Source of the DNA: an uncultured Clostridia bacterium
GTDB taxonomy: Bacteria > Bacillota > Clostridia > Christensenellales > Borkfalkiaceae
DNA: 64,000 nucleotides
Reading direction: 5' to 3'
Assembly: GCA_947625865.1 (NCBI GenBank)
Contig: CANQQD010000001.1
Coordinates: 1 to 64,000 of the forward strand
Both the position numbers and the translations under genes were made by a program. Numbering within the stretch: the stretch's first letter is position 1; each line of letters opens with the position of its first letter. Below, piece by piece: positions 51,076-60,103 of this stretch. A model generated the notes under the pieces. It did not search any database. It worked only from the letters and a program-made list of their open reading frames with translations, and had not been told where the DNA came from.

Positions 51076-51198
51076 AAAACCTATACGTTTTGAAAAGGGG
51101 AACAATGTTACTAATTTACATTAATTTTACGTTATTAACATCATAACACATATCGAAAAATTCGTCAATAGTTTTACGTTTAAAAAAGTATAGGTTTT
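51076..51198. repeat. Inverted repeat, 11-base arms
   Basis: AAAACCTATAC (51076-51086) and GTATAGGTTTT (51188-51198) are perfect complements with about 100 bases between them, just upstream of the resolvase gene. They could be recombinase binding sites. Confidence 0.6.
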
Positions 51199-51232
51199 GA
51201 AAAATTTTTTTATTTTTTCGAAAAATAATGGG

Positions 51233-51261
51233 TTGTGTTAAGTAAAATTTTAGTTTATAAT
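51233..51261 (+). promoter_or_regulatory. Promoter of the resolvase gene
   Basis: TTGTGT and TATAAT are 17 bases apart; the -10 box ends 38 bases before the ATG. Confidence 0.78.
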
Positions 51262-51299
51262 GTAAATATAAAATAATGTTATACGATACGGGGAATAAA

Positions 51300-51902
51300 A
51301 TGAATTACGCTTATGCAAGAGTTTCGAGCAAAGACCAAAAACTTGAAAGGCAACTTGCCGCCTTTGAAAAATGTGGGATAGAGTTTACCTATGTTTACTG
51401 CGATAAAAAAAGCGGCGAAGATTTTGAAAGGCAAAATTACAAGCGCCTTATAAGGAGATTGCGCGGGGGCGATCTGCTCGTTGTAAAGTCCATAGACCGC
51501 CTCGGCCGCAACTACGACTGTATACTGCAGGAGTGGAAACGAATAACAAAAGAGATAGGCGCCGACATATTTGTGCTTGACATGCCCCTTTTGGACACAC
51601 GCTGCCACGAAAAAAACCTTATAGGCAAGCTGATATCGGATATAGTGTTACAGCTGTTGTCGTTTGTGGCCGAAAACGAAAAGGACAGCATACACACCCG
51701 TCAGTCCGAAGGGATCAAGGCGGCAAAACAGCGGGGCGTAAAGTTTGGGCGGCCCAGACTGGCCTGCCCCGAGAATTTCGGGCAGGTAGCCGAAGCCTAT
51801 TTAAAACATGAGATAAGCCTGAACTCCGCGCTGGATAGTACCAACATGAAACTTTCTTCCTTTTACCGCTATTTAAAGCAATACGAACTTTCAAACCGCT
51901 AA
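51300..51902 (+). CDS. Small serine recombinase (resolvase/invertase)
   Basis: The ATG at 51300 is chosen because MNYAYARVSS is the conserved N-terminus; the track start at 51276 adds eight residues and has no ribosome binding site. The 200-residue protein has the catalytic serine (S9 in YARVSSKDQ), the arginine motif VKSIDRLGRNYDCIL and a C-terminal helix-turn-helix region (GVKFGRPRLACPENFGQVAEAYLKHE). Such proteins resolve transposon cointegrates or invert DNA. No transposase or matching terminal repeats are visible around it, so it may be a remnant or a DNA invertase acting on sites near 51.1 kb. Confidence 0.9.
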   Translation: MNYAYARVSSKDQKLERQLAAFEKCGIEFTYVYCDKKSGEDFERQNYKRLIRRLRGGDLLVVKSIDRLGRNYDCILQEWKRITKEIGADIFVLDMPLLDTRCHEKNLIGKLISDIVLQLLSFVAENEKDSIHTRQSEGIKAAKQRGVKFGRPRLACPENFGQVAEAYLKHEISLNSALDSTNMKLSSFYRYLKQYELSNR

Positions 51903-52288
51903 CAGCGCTAAAACGCTTCAACGCAAAACAGCCCCCGGCTCAACGGGGGCTGTTTTGCGTATCGCCGCTTTATAAGGCGGCATAATTCAGTCCATAAAAA
52001 CAGGCAGAGAAAAGCTCTCTGCCCAATTTTGGGCGGTTTTTAGCGATTTTCGGCTAAAGACCGCCCGTTTTTTGTCTTTTGAAATTGCTTCTTTTTTGCG
52101 ATTGGGGGAAAATTGGGGAAACTTTGCGATAGTTCATCTTGTTGTATTACAGTATGTTTAATTCCCGGTTGAAGAACCCACACATCGCTTTACAAAAAAT
52201 CACGGCGGTAAAAAATTATGAAGGGAAAATTTGAAGATGAGGGAACCACAAACAAAAACGAGCGCCCATTGAATTGTGGAGCGGGCGC
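51903..52288. other. Gene-free region with a cluster of hairpins
   Basis: No supportable gene. It holds the strong terminator of the resolvase gene, two more hairpins (ggcagaga / tctctgcc at 52003-52023 and gggcggtttttagc with its partner at 52031-52066, followed by a T-run), then a gene-free stretch up to the SDR terminator. Confidence 0.6.
51921..51960 (+). terminator. Terminator of the resolvase gene
   Basis: A perfect 17-base stem acgcaaaacagcccccg / cgggggctgttttgcgt with loop gctcaa. The stem itself contains the A- and T-runs, so it can act in both directions. Confidence 0.88.
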
Positions 52289-52289
52289 T
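52261..52289 (-). terminator. Terminator of the SDR gene
   Basis: agcgccc / gggcgct forms a stem on the minus strand, followed by cgtttttg. It begins at the stop codon. Confidence 0.7.
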
Positions 52290-53089
52290 TACGGACGGAG
52301 GCCTAAGCCGCCCTCCAAGGTGATTGTTTCGCCCGTCATATACTTAAAATCGGGCGAGGCAAGTTGTACGCACACGCGGCCGATTTCCAATTCAGCGTCG
52401 CCGAAATGTCCTGCGGGCGGCGTGTGGACGTTTGCTTTGTACGCTTCGGGATAGTCCTTTTGGAATTTCTCCAGTTGCGCCGTCCATGCGAGCGGGCAGA
52501 TAATGTTGACGTTTATGCCGTCCCGCGCCCACTCGGTTGCCGCCACGCGGGTGAGCCCGCGTATGCCCTCCTTCGCCGCGGCGTATGCGCACTGCCCGAA
52601 GTTCCCGAATAAGCCCGCGCCCGAAGCAAAATTTATGACCGAGCCCTTTGTCTCTTTCAAATGCGGATAGCACGCCTTCATATAGTAGAACGCCGCATAC
52701 AGCCCGGAATATACAGCCAAGTCAAACTGATCCTTTGTGTGCTCCGCCAGCGGCACGCCCGACGCCGAAGCCTGCGCGTTGTTTATAAGCACATCAATGC
52801 GCCCGAACGTTTTTATCGTTTCGTCCACTACGCTCTGCACGACCGCCTCGTTGTCCGCACCTGCGTTGACGTCTGCGGCAAGGGTGAGCACTTTTATGCC
52901 GTATAACCGCTCCAGTTCCTCTTTGGCGTCGGAAAGTTTTTTGACGTTCCTGCCCGTGATCACAAGGTTTGCGCCCTCCTTTGCGTATGCGGTAGCTATT
53001 CCGTAGCCGATAGACCCGCTCCGCCCGTCGCTTAAAACAGCGCGGCCCGCGCCCGTGATGATTGCCGTTTTATCTTTTAAAAATCCCAT
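52289..53089 (-). CDS. Short-chain dehydrogenase/reductase
   Basis: The 266-residue protein is an SDR with a modified glycine-rich loop (TGAGRAVLSDGRSGSIGYGIA, longer than the classical GxxxGxG), NNAQ instead of NNAG (LINNAQASASGVP), the catalytic serine in NFASGAGLFG and the YxxxK pair in CAYAAAKEG. The extended loop is seen in a subgroup acting on steroid, bile-acid or acyl-CoA substrates, but the substrate cannot be fixed. It is separated from the upstream hydrolase gene by about 100 bases that include a terminator-like hairpin, so it may have its own promoter. Length is normal for the family. Confidence 0.82.
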   Translation of the reverse strand: MGFLKDKTAIITGAGRAVLSDGRSGSIGYGIATAYAKEGANLVITGRNVKKLSDAKEELERLYGIKVLTLAADVNAGADNEAVVQSVVDETIKTFGRIDVLINNAQASASGVPLAEHTKDQFDLAVYSGLYAAFYYMKACYPHLKETKGSVINFASGAGLFGNFGQCAYAAAKEGIRGLTRVAATEWARDGINVNIICPLAWTAQLEKFQKDYPEAYKANVHTPPAGHFGDAELEIGRVCVQLASPDFKYMTGETITLEGGLGLRP

Positions 53090-53137
53090 AATATCCTCCG
53101 GTTATTAATTTATTATTGCAAAAAACAGATAGCGTTT

Positions 53138-53169
53138 ACGGGGCCGCTTCCACACGGAAACAGCCCCGT
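53138..53169 (-). terminator. Terminator-like hairpin after the membrane hydrolase gene
   Basis: The stem acggggc / gccccgt lies about 20 bases beyond the stop codon, and a T-run follows some bases later on the minus strand. Confidence 0.55.
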
Positions 53170-53188
53170 ATGCAGGTTACAGTATTAC

Positions 53189-55666
53189 TTAAATGGGAAT
53201 GTAGGATACGGAAGCCGATATCGTCATCATTACGAATATCATACACCAAACGATTGCGCCCGTCCATACGTTGCCGCAAATTCTGTATATCAGCCTGTTG
53301 AATATGGGCAGAATGAACATCATTACGACCAGCGCAAACACCATGTTGACATACAGCCAGACTTCCGTGTTGTTGCCCCAATATCCGTAGAAAGGAGAGC
53401 CCGTTGTAAAGAAGCATACATAGTTTATGAGCAGGATGAACGCAAGCCCCAGACTGTTTGCAAGCGCGCCCACGAGGAGCACCTTCCACTCCTTCCAGCC
53501 TTCCCTGCCGATGCTGCAATTCACGCGGATGGAATTGGAGATATAGAACACGAAGATTATCGGCCAATATTCAAGCGCGGTTACAAACATTCTTGCATTT
53601 ATAGGCGCGGCGGATACCAGCATAAACCTGAAATCCTGGTGGAATATCCAGTAGCTGAGCTGGACGAGGAAGTAGAACGCCCCGAACATTACAAGCGCCA
53701 GCAAAATAGCCTTGCCCACGTTGAGTAAAACTCTGCCCGCATAGCGCAGAACGCTTTTCTTATTGCCCTTTTCCGGATCGCCGTAGCCCATGATTTTGAT
53801 GGCTTTAAATTTATCCCAATCGTACACGGGTTGGATGCCCCTGGCTTTGTACATTATAAATTCATACAGATTTTCCAAAAGCGTAGTGCCGAAGAATATC
53901 ACAAGCCCTATCGCGCCGTTTATCGCCGCCCATAAAAGAATTGCGTTTACCATTCTTGCGGGGAACACATAGGTGTATACGCTTGCCGAATTGCCCGTGG
54001 GGAAGATCTCTATGGAGAGATTTGCAAGCGGGATATAGTCGAGGCAGGCGATGATAGCCGTGACTATCATGCACGTCCAGAAAATAATTTTATGAGCAAC
54101 AGACTTCTTTTCCTTGACCAGCTCAACCGCTTTGCCGGAAACGCTGTTTGACGCGTCGCCGTCCGCCGCGTCGGCAACTGCTGTCGCCTGAGGACTGCCG
54201 CTCTCCTCTTCCTGCACAACTTCCCTGATTTCGTCGTCCGAAGTCTCTTCCGACTTTTTGGCTTTGAGCGAGCGGAATATGGGTGTATTCATAAGCACCG
54301 CGCACAGAGCGATCACAAATGTGAACGCCGCCGCAAGGGCTATGCCGTTTGAAAATTCCTTGCCGAACCAGACCTGCGAGCCGCCGACGATATCCGACCC
54401 CATGTTCAAAGTCTGGTTGAAGAAATCGGTTGTGTTGGCTATGCTGACGTTGTCGTACATTTCAAAGCAGTGGTTTATATTCTCGCGGTGAACTACTCTG
54501 TAAGTGCCGTTTGACATATCGCCGTAGCCGTGGTCGAACGCGACGGACGTATAGCCGTTGTCTTTGCCGCTCACTTCGTTGATAAAGCGCAGGCTTGCAA
54601 CCTCGAAGGACTCTATATCCGACTGGTAGCGGAAGGAGCCCTCGTCGTAGTAGGCGTATGAAAGCGCGGCGTTGCAGTTCAGTTTGGCATATTTGTTGAT
54701 GGACGAAAGCTTGATATATCCCGAGATATACGCCGCCTTAATAACGCTCGTCTCGTAGCTTGTTCCCGCCATGTCGGAGGCGAGAGTTACCACGTTGCCG
54801 CCGCCCGCCGAGTGGCCGACCGCGCCGAAGCGGGTCTTGTCGCAGAACTTGAAGTCGTCGGTGTTGTTGTAGACGTATTGGACGAGATACTCGAGGCCGT
54901 TCGCGCCCGACGTGGAGGGCTCTGTGGTTCCGCCCTGCCCGCCCGGGTCGGAGGTGAATACAACCGCCCCGCGCCTTGAAAGCTCGATTGCGTACTGCGA
55001 CATCGTCGCCTTGGTGCGGGTGAAGCCGGGGAGAACGAACACAACGGGCGCGGGGTTTTCCTCGGTGGCCGAGTTGGGAACGTACATTGTAACCGAATAG
55101 GTCGTGTCGCCGTCGAAGGCGTATGCCTTGCCGTTTATCTCGCCGTTGTTATAGTAGTGGGTCATGTCGCTCGTCAGGGTGAAATCGGAAACCTTTACCG
55201 AAAAGCCCGAAGTTTCAAAGCACATTGCCGAAAAACTTGCAATGATGATCATGCCGAACGCAACGCACATTGTTATAAAACTCTTTGTCCTGTAAAAAGG
55301 AGTCTTTTTTGCCGTTTTTGCGGGTTTTTCGGCTACTGCGTTCTGCCTTACAACCACGAGTTCGTCCTCTGTTTTGCGGAAGAAAGCTATGCCGCACAAA
55401 ACGAACGCGGGTATGCACACGACGCTTAAAATCCAGCAGACCAACAGCTTTATCTGCTCGTTCTTTTCAAGTGTTACGGCGGTCATCTTTTCCCTTACGG
55501 AGGTTATGACAAACCCGTCGTAGAGGCTGACGAGAGCAAATACCGCAAAGCCTATATACCAATAATTTCCCAGCGCGTAAAAACACGCCGCAGCCACGAA
55601 CCATAGCGCCGTAAACACGTACAGGCATATGGCCGCAGCCTTTAAAAGTTTACTCTTTAAGTACAT
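53189..55666 (-). CDS. Membrane protein with internal alpha/beta-hydrolase domain
   Basis: The 825-residue protein has three N-terminal hydrophobic segments. An alpha/beta-hydrolase domain follows (about residues 165-430) with the nucleophile elbow VGHSAGGGNV (S286) and a strand PAPVVFVLPGFTRT. Next come a membrane segment, an acidic Ser/Glu linker (about 490-535, EEVVQEEESGSPQATAVADA) and about six more membrane helices (e.g. LGLAFILLINYVCFF). The hydrolase portion should face outside, with Ser-His-Asp chemistry typical of esterases or dienelactone-like enzymes. I do not know this combination. It is 12 bases downstream of the triple-repeat lipoprotein gene and likely co-transcribed with it. 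Confidence 0.75.
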   Translation of the reverse strand: MYLKSKLLKAAAICLYVFTALWFVAAACFYALGNYWYIGFAVFALVSLYDGFVITSVREKMTAVTLEKNEQIKLLVCWILSVVCIPAFVLCGIAFFRKTEDELVVVRQNAVAEKPAKTAKKTPFYRTKSFITMCVAFGMIIIASFSAMCFETSGFSVKVSDFTLTSDMTHYYNNGEINGKAYAFDGDTTYSVTMYVPNSATEENPAPVVFVLPGFTRTKATMSQYAIELSRRGAVVFTSDPGGQGGTTEPSTSGANGLEYLVQYVYNNTDDFKFCDKTRFGAVGHSAGGGNVVTLASDMAGTSYETSVIKAAYISGYIKLSSINKYAKLNCNAALSYAYYDEGSFRYQSDIESFEVASLRFINEVSGKDNGYTSVAFDHGYGDMSNGTYRVVHRENINHCFEMYDNVSIANTTDFFNQTLNMGSDIVGGSQVWFGKEFSNGIALAAAFTFVIALCAVLMNTPIFRSLKAKKSEETSDDEIREVVQEEESGSPQATAVADAADGDASNSVSGKAVELVKEKKSVAHKIIFWTCMIVTAIIACLDYIPLANLSIEIFPTGNSASVYTYVFPARMVNAILLWAAINGAIGLVIFFGTTLLENLYEFIMYKARGIQPVYDWDKFKAIKIMGYGDPEKGNKKSVLRYAGRVLLNVGKAILLALVMFGAFYFLVQLSYWIFHQDFRFMLVSAAPINARMFVTALEYWPIIFVFYISNSIRVNCSIGREGWKEWKVLLVGALANSLGLAFILLINYVCFFTTGSPFYGYWGNNTEVWLYVNMVFALVVMMFILPIFNRLIYRICGNVWTGAIVWCMIFVMMTISASVSYIPI

Positions 55667-55678
55667 ATTTTACCCCCT

Positions 55679-57532
55679 TTATGCCGCCATATATATGCCG
55701 ACTTTTTCGGCCTCTTTGGTGTACAGCCAACCGTCGCTGTTTTCGCCCTTGAGCCAATTGTATACGGTTATGGCAAATTCGCTTGTAGAACTATTAACTA
55801 TTGCAATATTGCGGTCTTTTCCACCCATCATAACGTCGTCCAAGCGATAGCCGTCTTTTACTTCGATGTGCGCGCCTGAGGTTATATTGTCGCCCATACC
55901 GAAAATCATATCGTAATCGCCCTCTTGGGTTACGGCCGGACCTACGGTTCCCACTTTGCCGTCGCCTATGTCGCGGAGCTCTATGCTGATTTTGGCGTTG
56001 CTGCCGCCATAGCCCGCCTCGGTGAGGTGCTTACCGAGAGCGGCCACAAAGTCCGTCATAATCTGCAAAGTAAGTCCGGAAGTTTTAGTCAGGGAATACC
56101 AGCCGATTACAAGTTTATATTCGGTGACGCCTTCGGTGGGTGTGGGGAACTTGGGAATGGTCTCTTCCTCTTCATCGCCTGTGCCGGGGTCATCGTCCTT
56201 GCCGCCCATACTGCCAACGGTGTACTCGGGCCACTCCACGCCGCCCGCGCCGTAATTATTCTGTACCCATACGCACACTAAATTTGTGATGAAATTATCG
56301 GAAATGATAGTGACATAACGGCCGTCTTTTTCGCCGAACTTCAGATTTGCCGCGATATTTTCATGATAATAAGTAGTACCGCCTTCAAGATTCATTCCGC
56401 CCGTGGTGCCGATATTTTTACCCCAACCGATCATTATATCAACGTTGTTGTCCGTCATAATGTTTCCGCATGAAGTAGCAACGTCGCCGTCGTACTTGCG
56501 GAACTCCATTGTCACTTTGTCGGAAGTTAATCCCATAGTAACAAGGTCAGCTTTTAACTTCGTTTCCATTTCGGTAGCGATAGCTTCGGTCATACCCGAC
56601 GCAGTAGCCTCATACCACGCGATTACAATTTCAAACTTCTCTTCTGCCGGGATTTCGGTGTACGTGGGCAAATTCGAAGGCTCGGGCTCGGGTTCGGGCT
56701 CGGGTTCGGGCTCCGGTTCGGGTTCAGGCTCGGGCTCGGGTTCGGGCTCGGGAATTACTTCGCCGGGTTCGGGATATTCGAGCTGTTGCCCGCCGTAGGT
56801 GTTCAAAATCCACGTAAATACCAGCCTTGTGAGGTATTTGTCGTCCAATCTCGTTGCAAAGCGTGTCGGGTCGGTGCCTATACCAACGTTCTCGACATTT
56901 TCTTTGAACTTACCTTCCATGCCGCCGGTAGAGCTTATATTCTTGCCCCAGCCTACCATTATGTTCACGTCGCCGTCATACAAAATGCTGCCGCAGGACG
57001 AGGCGACATCGCCCGCATAGCCGCGCACGACAATATCAAGTTCTTCGGTGTTATAGTCCCTTGTTTCAAGGAAGGCGTACATAGCCTCGGTGAACGCAGC
57101 CATATGTTCTTCCGTAATGCCGCTTGTAGCGGTTTTGGAATACCACGCCACTACCAGATCCCTGGGGATAGGCGGAAGGAATGCGGCGTAAAGCGTAACG
57201 CTCCGCCCGTCGCCCTTTACGTAGTCCTTTACGTCGTCGTAGCGGATGAGCCCCGCGTTGCCCGCGATCACAATCTCTTCCCGTTCAAGCTCTTGCCAAT
57301 TCTCCTGCGCCGTCCAGCCGTAGAATTTTGTGCCCTCGGGCGCGTCGGTTGCCGACGGCGCTTCCACAACCGCATTGTTGAAGATATTTACGGTGTGCAC
57401 GCCGCGGGTTTCGCCGTTGACTACAAGCGTTACCTGAACGTCGCGCTCAAAGGACTGCATAAGCGAACAGCCCGAAACGGCCGCAACACACATGACTATC
57501 ACCAATAATACGGCAATAATGTGCTTTTTCAT
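55679..57532 (-). CDS. Lipoprotein with three copies of an unrecognised domain
   Basis: The 617-residue lipoprotein (lipobox AAVSGC, C22) has three tandem copies of a domain of about 130-150 residues, at about 124-250, 299-435 and 471-617. Each opens with a VAWY/IAWY/IGWY strand, then GDVA or similar, and has a glycine-rich VNIMVGWGKNI / VDIMIGWGKNI / YDMIFGMGDNI segment. A Pro-Glu repeat of about 28 residues (EPEPEPEP) separates copies 1 and 2. The N-terminal 100 residues contain an InlB-like beta-grasp segment. I do not recognise the repeated domain; the motifs recall a substrate-binding-protein fold. It lies between a DUF4886 lipoprotein gene and the membrane hydrolase gene. Confidence 0.75.
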   Translation of the reverse strand: MKKHIIAVLLVIVMCVAAVSGCSLMQSFERDVQVTLVVNGETRGVHTVNIFNNAVVEAPSATDAPEGTKFYGWTAQENWQELEREEIVIAGNAGLIRYDDVKDYVKGDGRSVTLYAAFLPPIPRDLVVAWYSKTATSGITEEHMAAFTEAMYAFLETRDYNTEELDIVVRGYAGDVASSCGSILYDGDVNIMVGWGKNISSTGGMEGKFKENVENVGIGTDPTRFATRLDDKYLTRLVFTWILNTYGGQQLEYPEPGEVIPEPEPEPEPEPEPEPEPEPEPEPEPSNLPTYTEIPAEEKFEIVIAWYEATASGMTEAIATEMETKLKADLVTMGLTSDKVTMEFRKYDGDVATSCGNIMTDNNVDIMIGWGKNIGTTGGMNLEGGTTYYHENIAANLKFGEKDGRYVTIISDNFITNLVCVWVQNNYGAGGVEWPEYTVGSMGGKDDDPGTGDEEEETIPKFPTPTEGVTEYKLVIGWYSLTKTSGLTLQIMTDFVAALGKHLTEAGYGGSNAKISIELRDIGDGKVGTVGPAVTQEGDYDMIFGMGDNITSGAHIEVKDGYRLDDVMMGGKDRNIAIVNSSTSEFAITVYNWLKGENSDGWLYTKEAEKVGIYMAA

Positions 57533-57592
57533 TTTATCCTCCTCATCAAATTTATAATTTCGGTCTTAAAATATTAAGACGTTATTCCCTTA

Positions 57593-58762
57593 TCAATTGT
57601 CGAATACCGTGCGATACGCAACCTCTTTTATGGTTGCGGCAGCTTCGGCGTTTAAATCCCCGTCGAACGTGGAAGCTTTGGGGTCTATCCCGAGAAGCTC
57701 TGCCATATGCACGCACGCGGCGAGGTACGACCCGATGTATGAGGGGTGGTTGTCGTCCTTCCAATACAGCCACATGGGCGAAGCTTTGCCCTCGTTTGCA
57801 AGATTATACGTTTCGTAGATATAAGTGAACGCCTTGCCGACATAAGACACGCTTGCGCCCGTTTCCCTTGCCGCGTTTTCGTACGCTGTGCGCAGCTGCG
57901 CTTCCATTGCGGGAATACTTCCGCCGTATTCTTCTTCGTTTTCGTTCACGTATTTGGGATTGCCCCACGTTTCGTATAAGAATACTTTGCAGTCTGTCTG
58001 CGTTGCCTTTATCCTTGCCGCGAGAGTCTGAACGCCCGATAAAAACCCGTTGTAATTGCTCAGCGGCCTGAAGCTTTGCTCCTGCAGGACGACGATATCG
58101 TAGTCGTTTGCGGCGGTCAATGCCGCCTCCACCCTTGCTCCGTCTGAATTTGCGGGGTTTGCCCAATTGCTTAAATTCTGCGCGCCCGTGGTTATGCTCG
58201 TAACGGTCACGTCCGCGCCCGCCGCGCGCGCGAGAGGCGCGAAGATATTTTCGGGCATGTCGTTATAGTATGTGTAACTGTTGCCTATAAAAAGTATTTT
58301 ATAGCTTTGGGGCTCCGTCTCCCCGACGGGAGTTATCTTTCTGCCGTCGGCGGTCTCCACGCGGGAATTTGAATACACTATGCAGTTTTCGGGGAACACG
58401 TTTTTACCTATCGCCGTGACGCTTGCAGGCAGCGTTACGGATTTTACCGCCGTCTGCGCAAAGGAATTGTCGCCTATATAAGTAACGCCGTCGGAAATAT
58501 TTATTTCGGTGACTCTGCCCGATTTTGAATACCACGGGGCGTCCTTTACGGAAGAATAATCGTGCATTCTGCCGCTTCCTTCCACCGAAAGAACAAACCC
58601 GTAGTTGCCGTCGTCCGAAAAATGCGCGGTGATGCCGGAATTAATTTCCCAGGAGGGCAGCCCCTCGCCTTTGGCGCAAGCGGGTAAAAAGACGGATATA
58701 CAGACCAGTATAACAAGTATTCCCGTTACAACCGCCGAAATTTTATTTTTATAAATTTTCAT
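57593..58762 (-). CDS. DUF4886/SGNH-type lipoprotein
   Basis: The 389-residue lipoprotein (LPAC lipobox, C29) has a short BspA-type leucine-rich segment (about residues 82-125, ISDGVTYIGDNSFAQTAVKSV). An SGNH-hydrolase-like domain of the DUF4886 family follows, with ILFIGNSYTYYNDM (candidate nucleophile S162), VVLQEQSFRPL and a C-terminal D-x-x-H in WKDDNHPSYIG. Such enzymes may deacetylate polysaccharides at the surface. It ends about 60 bases before the triple-repeat lipoprotein gene and is the first of a likely three-gene surface cluster. Substrate is unknown. Confidence 0.82.
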   Translation of the reverse strand: MKIYKNKISAVVTGILVILVCISVFLPACAKGEGLPSWEINSGITAHFSDDGNYGFVLSVEGSGRMHDYSSVKDAPWYSKSGRVTEINISDGVTYIGDNSFAQTAVKSVTLPASVTAIGKNVFPENCIVYSNSRVETADGRKITPVGETEPQSYKILFIGNSYTYYNDMPENIFAPLARAAGADVTVTSITTGAQNLSNWANPANSDGARVEAALTAANDYDIVVLQEQSFRPLSNYNGFLSGVQTLAARIKATQTDCKVFLYETWGNPKYVNENEEEYGGSIPAMEAQLRTAYENAARETGASVSYVGKAFTYIYETYNLANEGKASPMWLYWKDDNHPSYIGSYLAACVHMAELLGIDPKASTFDGDLNAEAAATIKEVAYRTVFDN

Positions 58763-58778
58763 AATAGCATTGTTTCAG

Positions 58779-58804
58779 GCAGAGCGCATATGCATGCGCT
58801 CTGC
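58779..58804. repeat. Perfect hairpin between malic enzyme and DUF4886 genes
   Basis: gcagagcgcat / atgcgctctgc with loop atgc, 17 bases upstream of the DUF4886 ATG and about 57 bases beyond the malic enzyme stop. It has a T-run on the plus strand only, so its termination role for the minus-strand malic gene is uncertain. Confidence 0.6.
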
Positions 58805-58860
58805 TCTTTTATATCCGCGGTATAAAAATTTTTTGCGGGATTTTTGTGACCTATGCGTTT

Positions 58861-60042
58861 TTATTTTTTGTATAATTTGGAGACGCCCGTCTCTATTGCC
58901 GCTTCGGCGACCGCCTTTGCAACCGCCTCGTGCGCGCGCTTATCCCACGCCTTGGGAAGTATGTACTCGCGGGAGAGCTCGCTGTCGGACACGCAGCCCG
59001 CAATTCCCCTTGCCGCCGCCATCATCATCTCCTTATTTACGGTGTTTGCCCGCACGTCCAGCGCGCCGCGGAACAGTCCCGGGAATACGAGCACATTGTT
59101 TATCTGGTTTGCGTACTCCGAGGAGCCCGTGCCGACTATGTATGCGCCCGCTTCCTTTGCGTCGTTGGGGTCGATTTCGGGAACGGGATTGGCGCACACG
59201 AAAACTATGGATCTATCCGCCATAGAGGCGACCATCTCTTTGGTTACGCAATTTGCAACCGATACGCCGATGAGAACGTCCGCGCCCTTTAATCCGTCGG
59301 CAAGCGTGCCGTGCATCCTCGAAAGGTTGGTAATTTTGGCAATCTCCCTTTTTGCGGGGTTTTCTATGTTGTCGCCGTCGCACAGAAGTCCGTTGGGACC
59401 GCACATCTTGATATCCTTCACGCCGAACGCCAGAAGGAATTTTGCTATTGCTATTCCCGCCGACCCCGGACCGTTTATGACAACCTTGATCTCGTCTATC
59501 TTTTTGCCCGCCAGCTTCAAAGCGTTCAAAAGCGCAGCTGCGGTGACTATCGCCGTGCCGTGCTGGTCGTCGTGGAATACGGGTATATCCAGCTCCTCTT
59601 TGAGGCGGGTCTCTATTTCAAAGCAACGGGGCGCGGAGATATCCTCTAAATTTATTCCGCCGAACGAGCCGGCAATGAGTTTTATCGTCTTTATAATATC
59701 TTCGGTATCTTTGGACCTTATGCAGATGGGAAAGGCGTCCACGTCGCCGAACTCCTTGAAGAGGGCGCACTTACCCTCCATTACGGGCATGCCCGCCTCG
59801 GGACCGATATTGCCAAGCCCCAATACCGCCGTACCGTCGGTGATTACGGGCACGGTGTTCCAGCGGCGGGTCAGATCGAAGCTCTTTTCAACGTCCGCGC
59901 TTATCGCAAGGCAGGGCTCGGCAACGCCCGGCGTGTAGGCAAGCGACAGGTCCTCGCGGCTGCCAACGGGCACGCGAACCTTCGTCTCTATCTTGCCCCT
60001 CCATTCCGCGTGCTTTTTCAGCGATTCCTTTCTGTAGTCCAT
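58861..60042 (-). CDS. NAD(P)-dependent malic enzyme
   Basis: The ATG at 60042 (MDYRKESLKKHAEWRG) is chosen because it has a GGAGG site; the track start adds 13 residues with none. The 393-residue protein matches the short bacterial malic enzyme, which oxidatively decarboxylates malate to pyruvate. YTPGVAEPC, the metal site HDDQHGTA and the dinucleotide-binding GPGSAGIAIAKFL are present, as is the conserved GLGNIGPEAGMPVMEGK. Cofactor preference cannot be settled. It is divergent from a LysR gene, and the two share one symmetrical promoter region, so the LysR protein probably regulates it. Confidence 0.93.
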   Translation of the reverse strand: MDYRKESLKKHAEWRGKIETKVRVPVGSREDLSLAYTPGVAEPCLAISADVEKSFDLTRRWNTVPVITDGTAVLGLGNIGPEAGMPVMEGKCALFKEFGDVDAFPICIRSKDTEDIIKTIKLIAGSFGGINLEDISAPRCFEIETRLKEELDIPVFHDDQHGTAIVTAAALLNALKLAGKKIDEIKVVINGPGSAGIAIAKFLLAFGVKDIKMCGPNGLLCDGDNIENPAKREIAKITNLSRMHGTLADGLKGADVLIGVSVANCVTKEMVASMADRSIVFVCANPVPEIDPNDAKEAGAYIVGTGSSEYANQINNVLVFPGLFRGALDVRANTVNKEMMMAAARGIAGCVSDSELSREYILPKAWDKRAHEAVAKAVAEAAIETGVSKLYKK

Positions 60043-60103
60043 ATTAAAGTACCTCCGTATATAAATGATAAAAAATTTCAAATAATTTTATTTACTTTCA
60101 CTA

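Larger units (their letters stand above)
50914..51299. other. Divergent regulatory region between amylase and resolvase
   Basis: No gene. The region contains two operator-like palindromes, an 11-base inverted repeat (51076-51198) and a consensus-like promoter for the resolvase gene. It is notably AT-rich. Confidence 0.7.

Noticed and set aside
56403-56798. Plus-strand ORF with Gly-Ser repeats
   Set aside because: It is the antisense of the Pro-Glu repeat of the lipoprotein gene.
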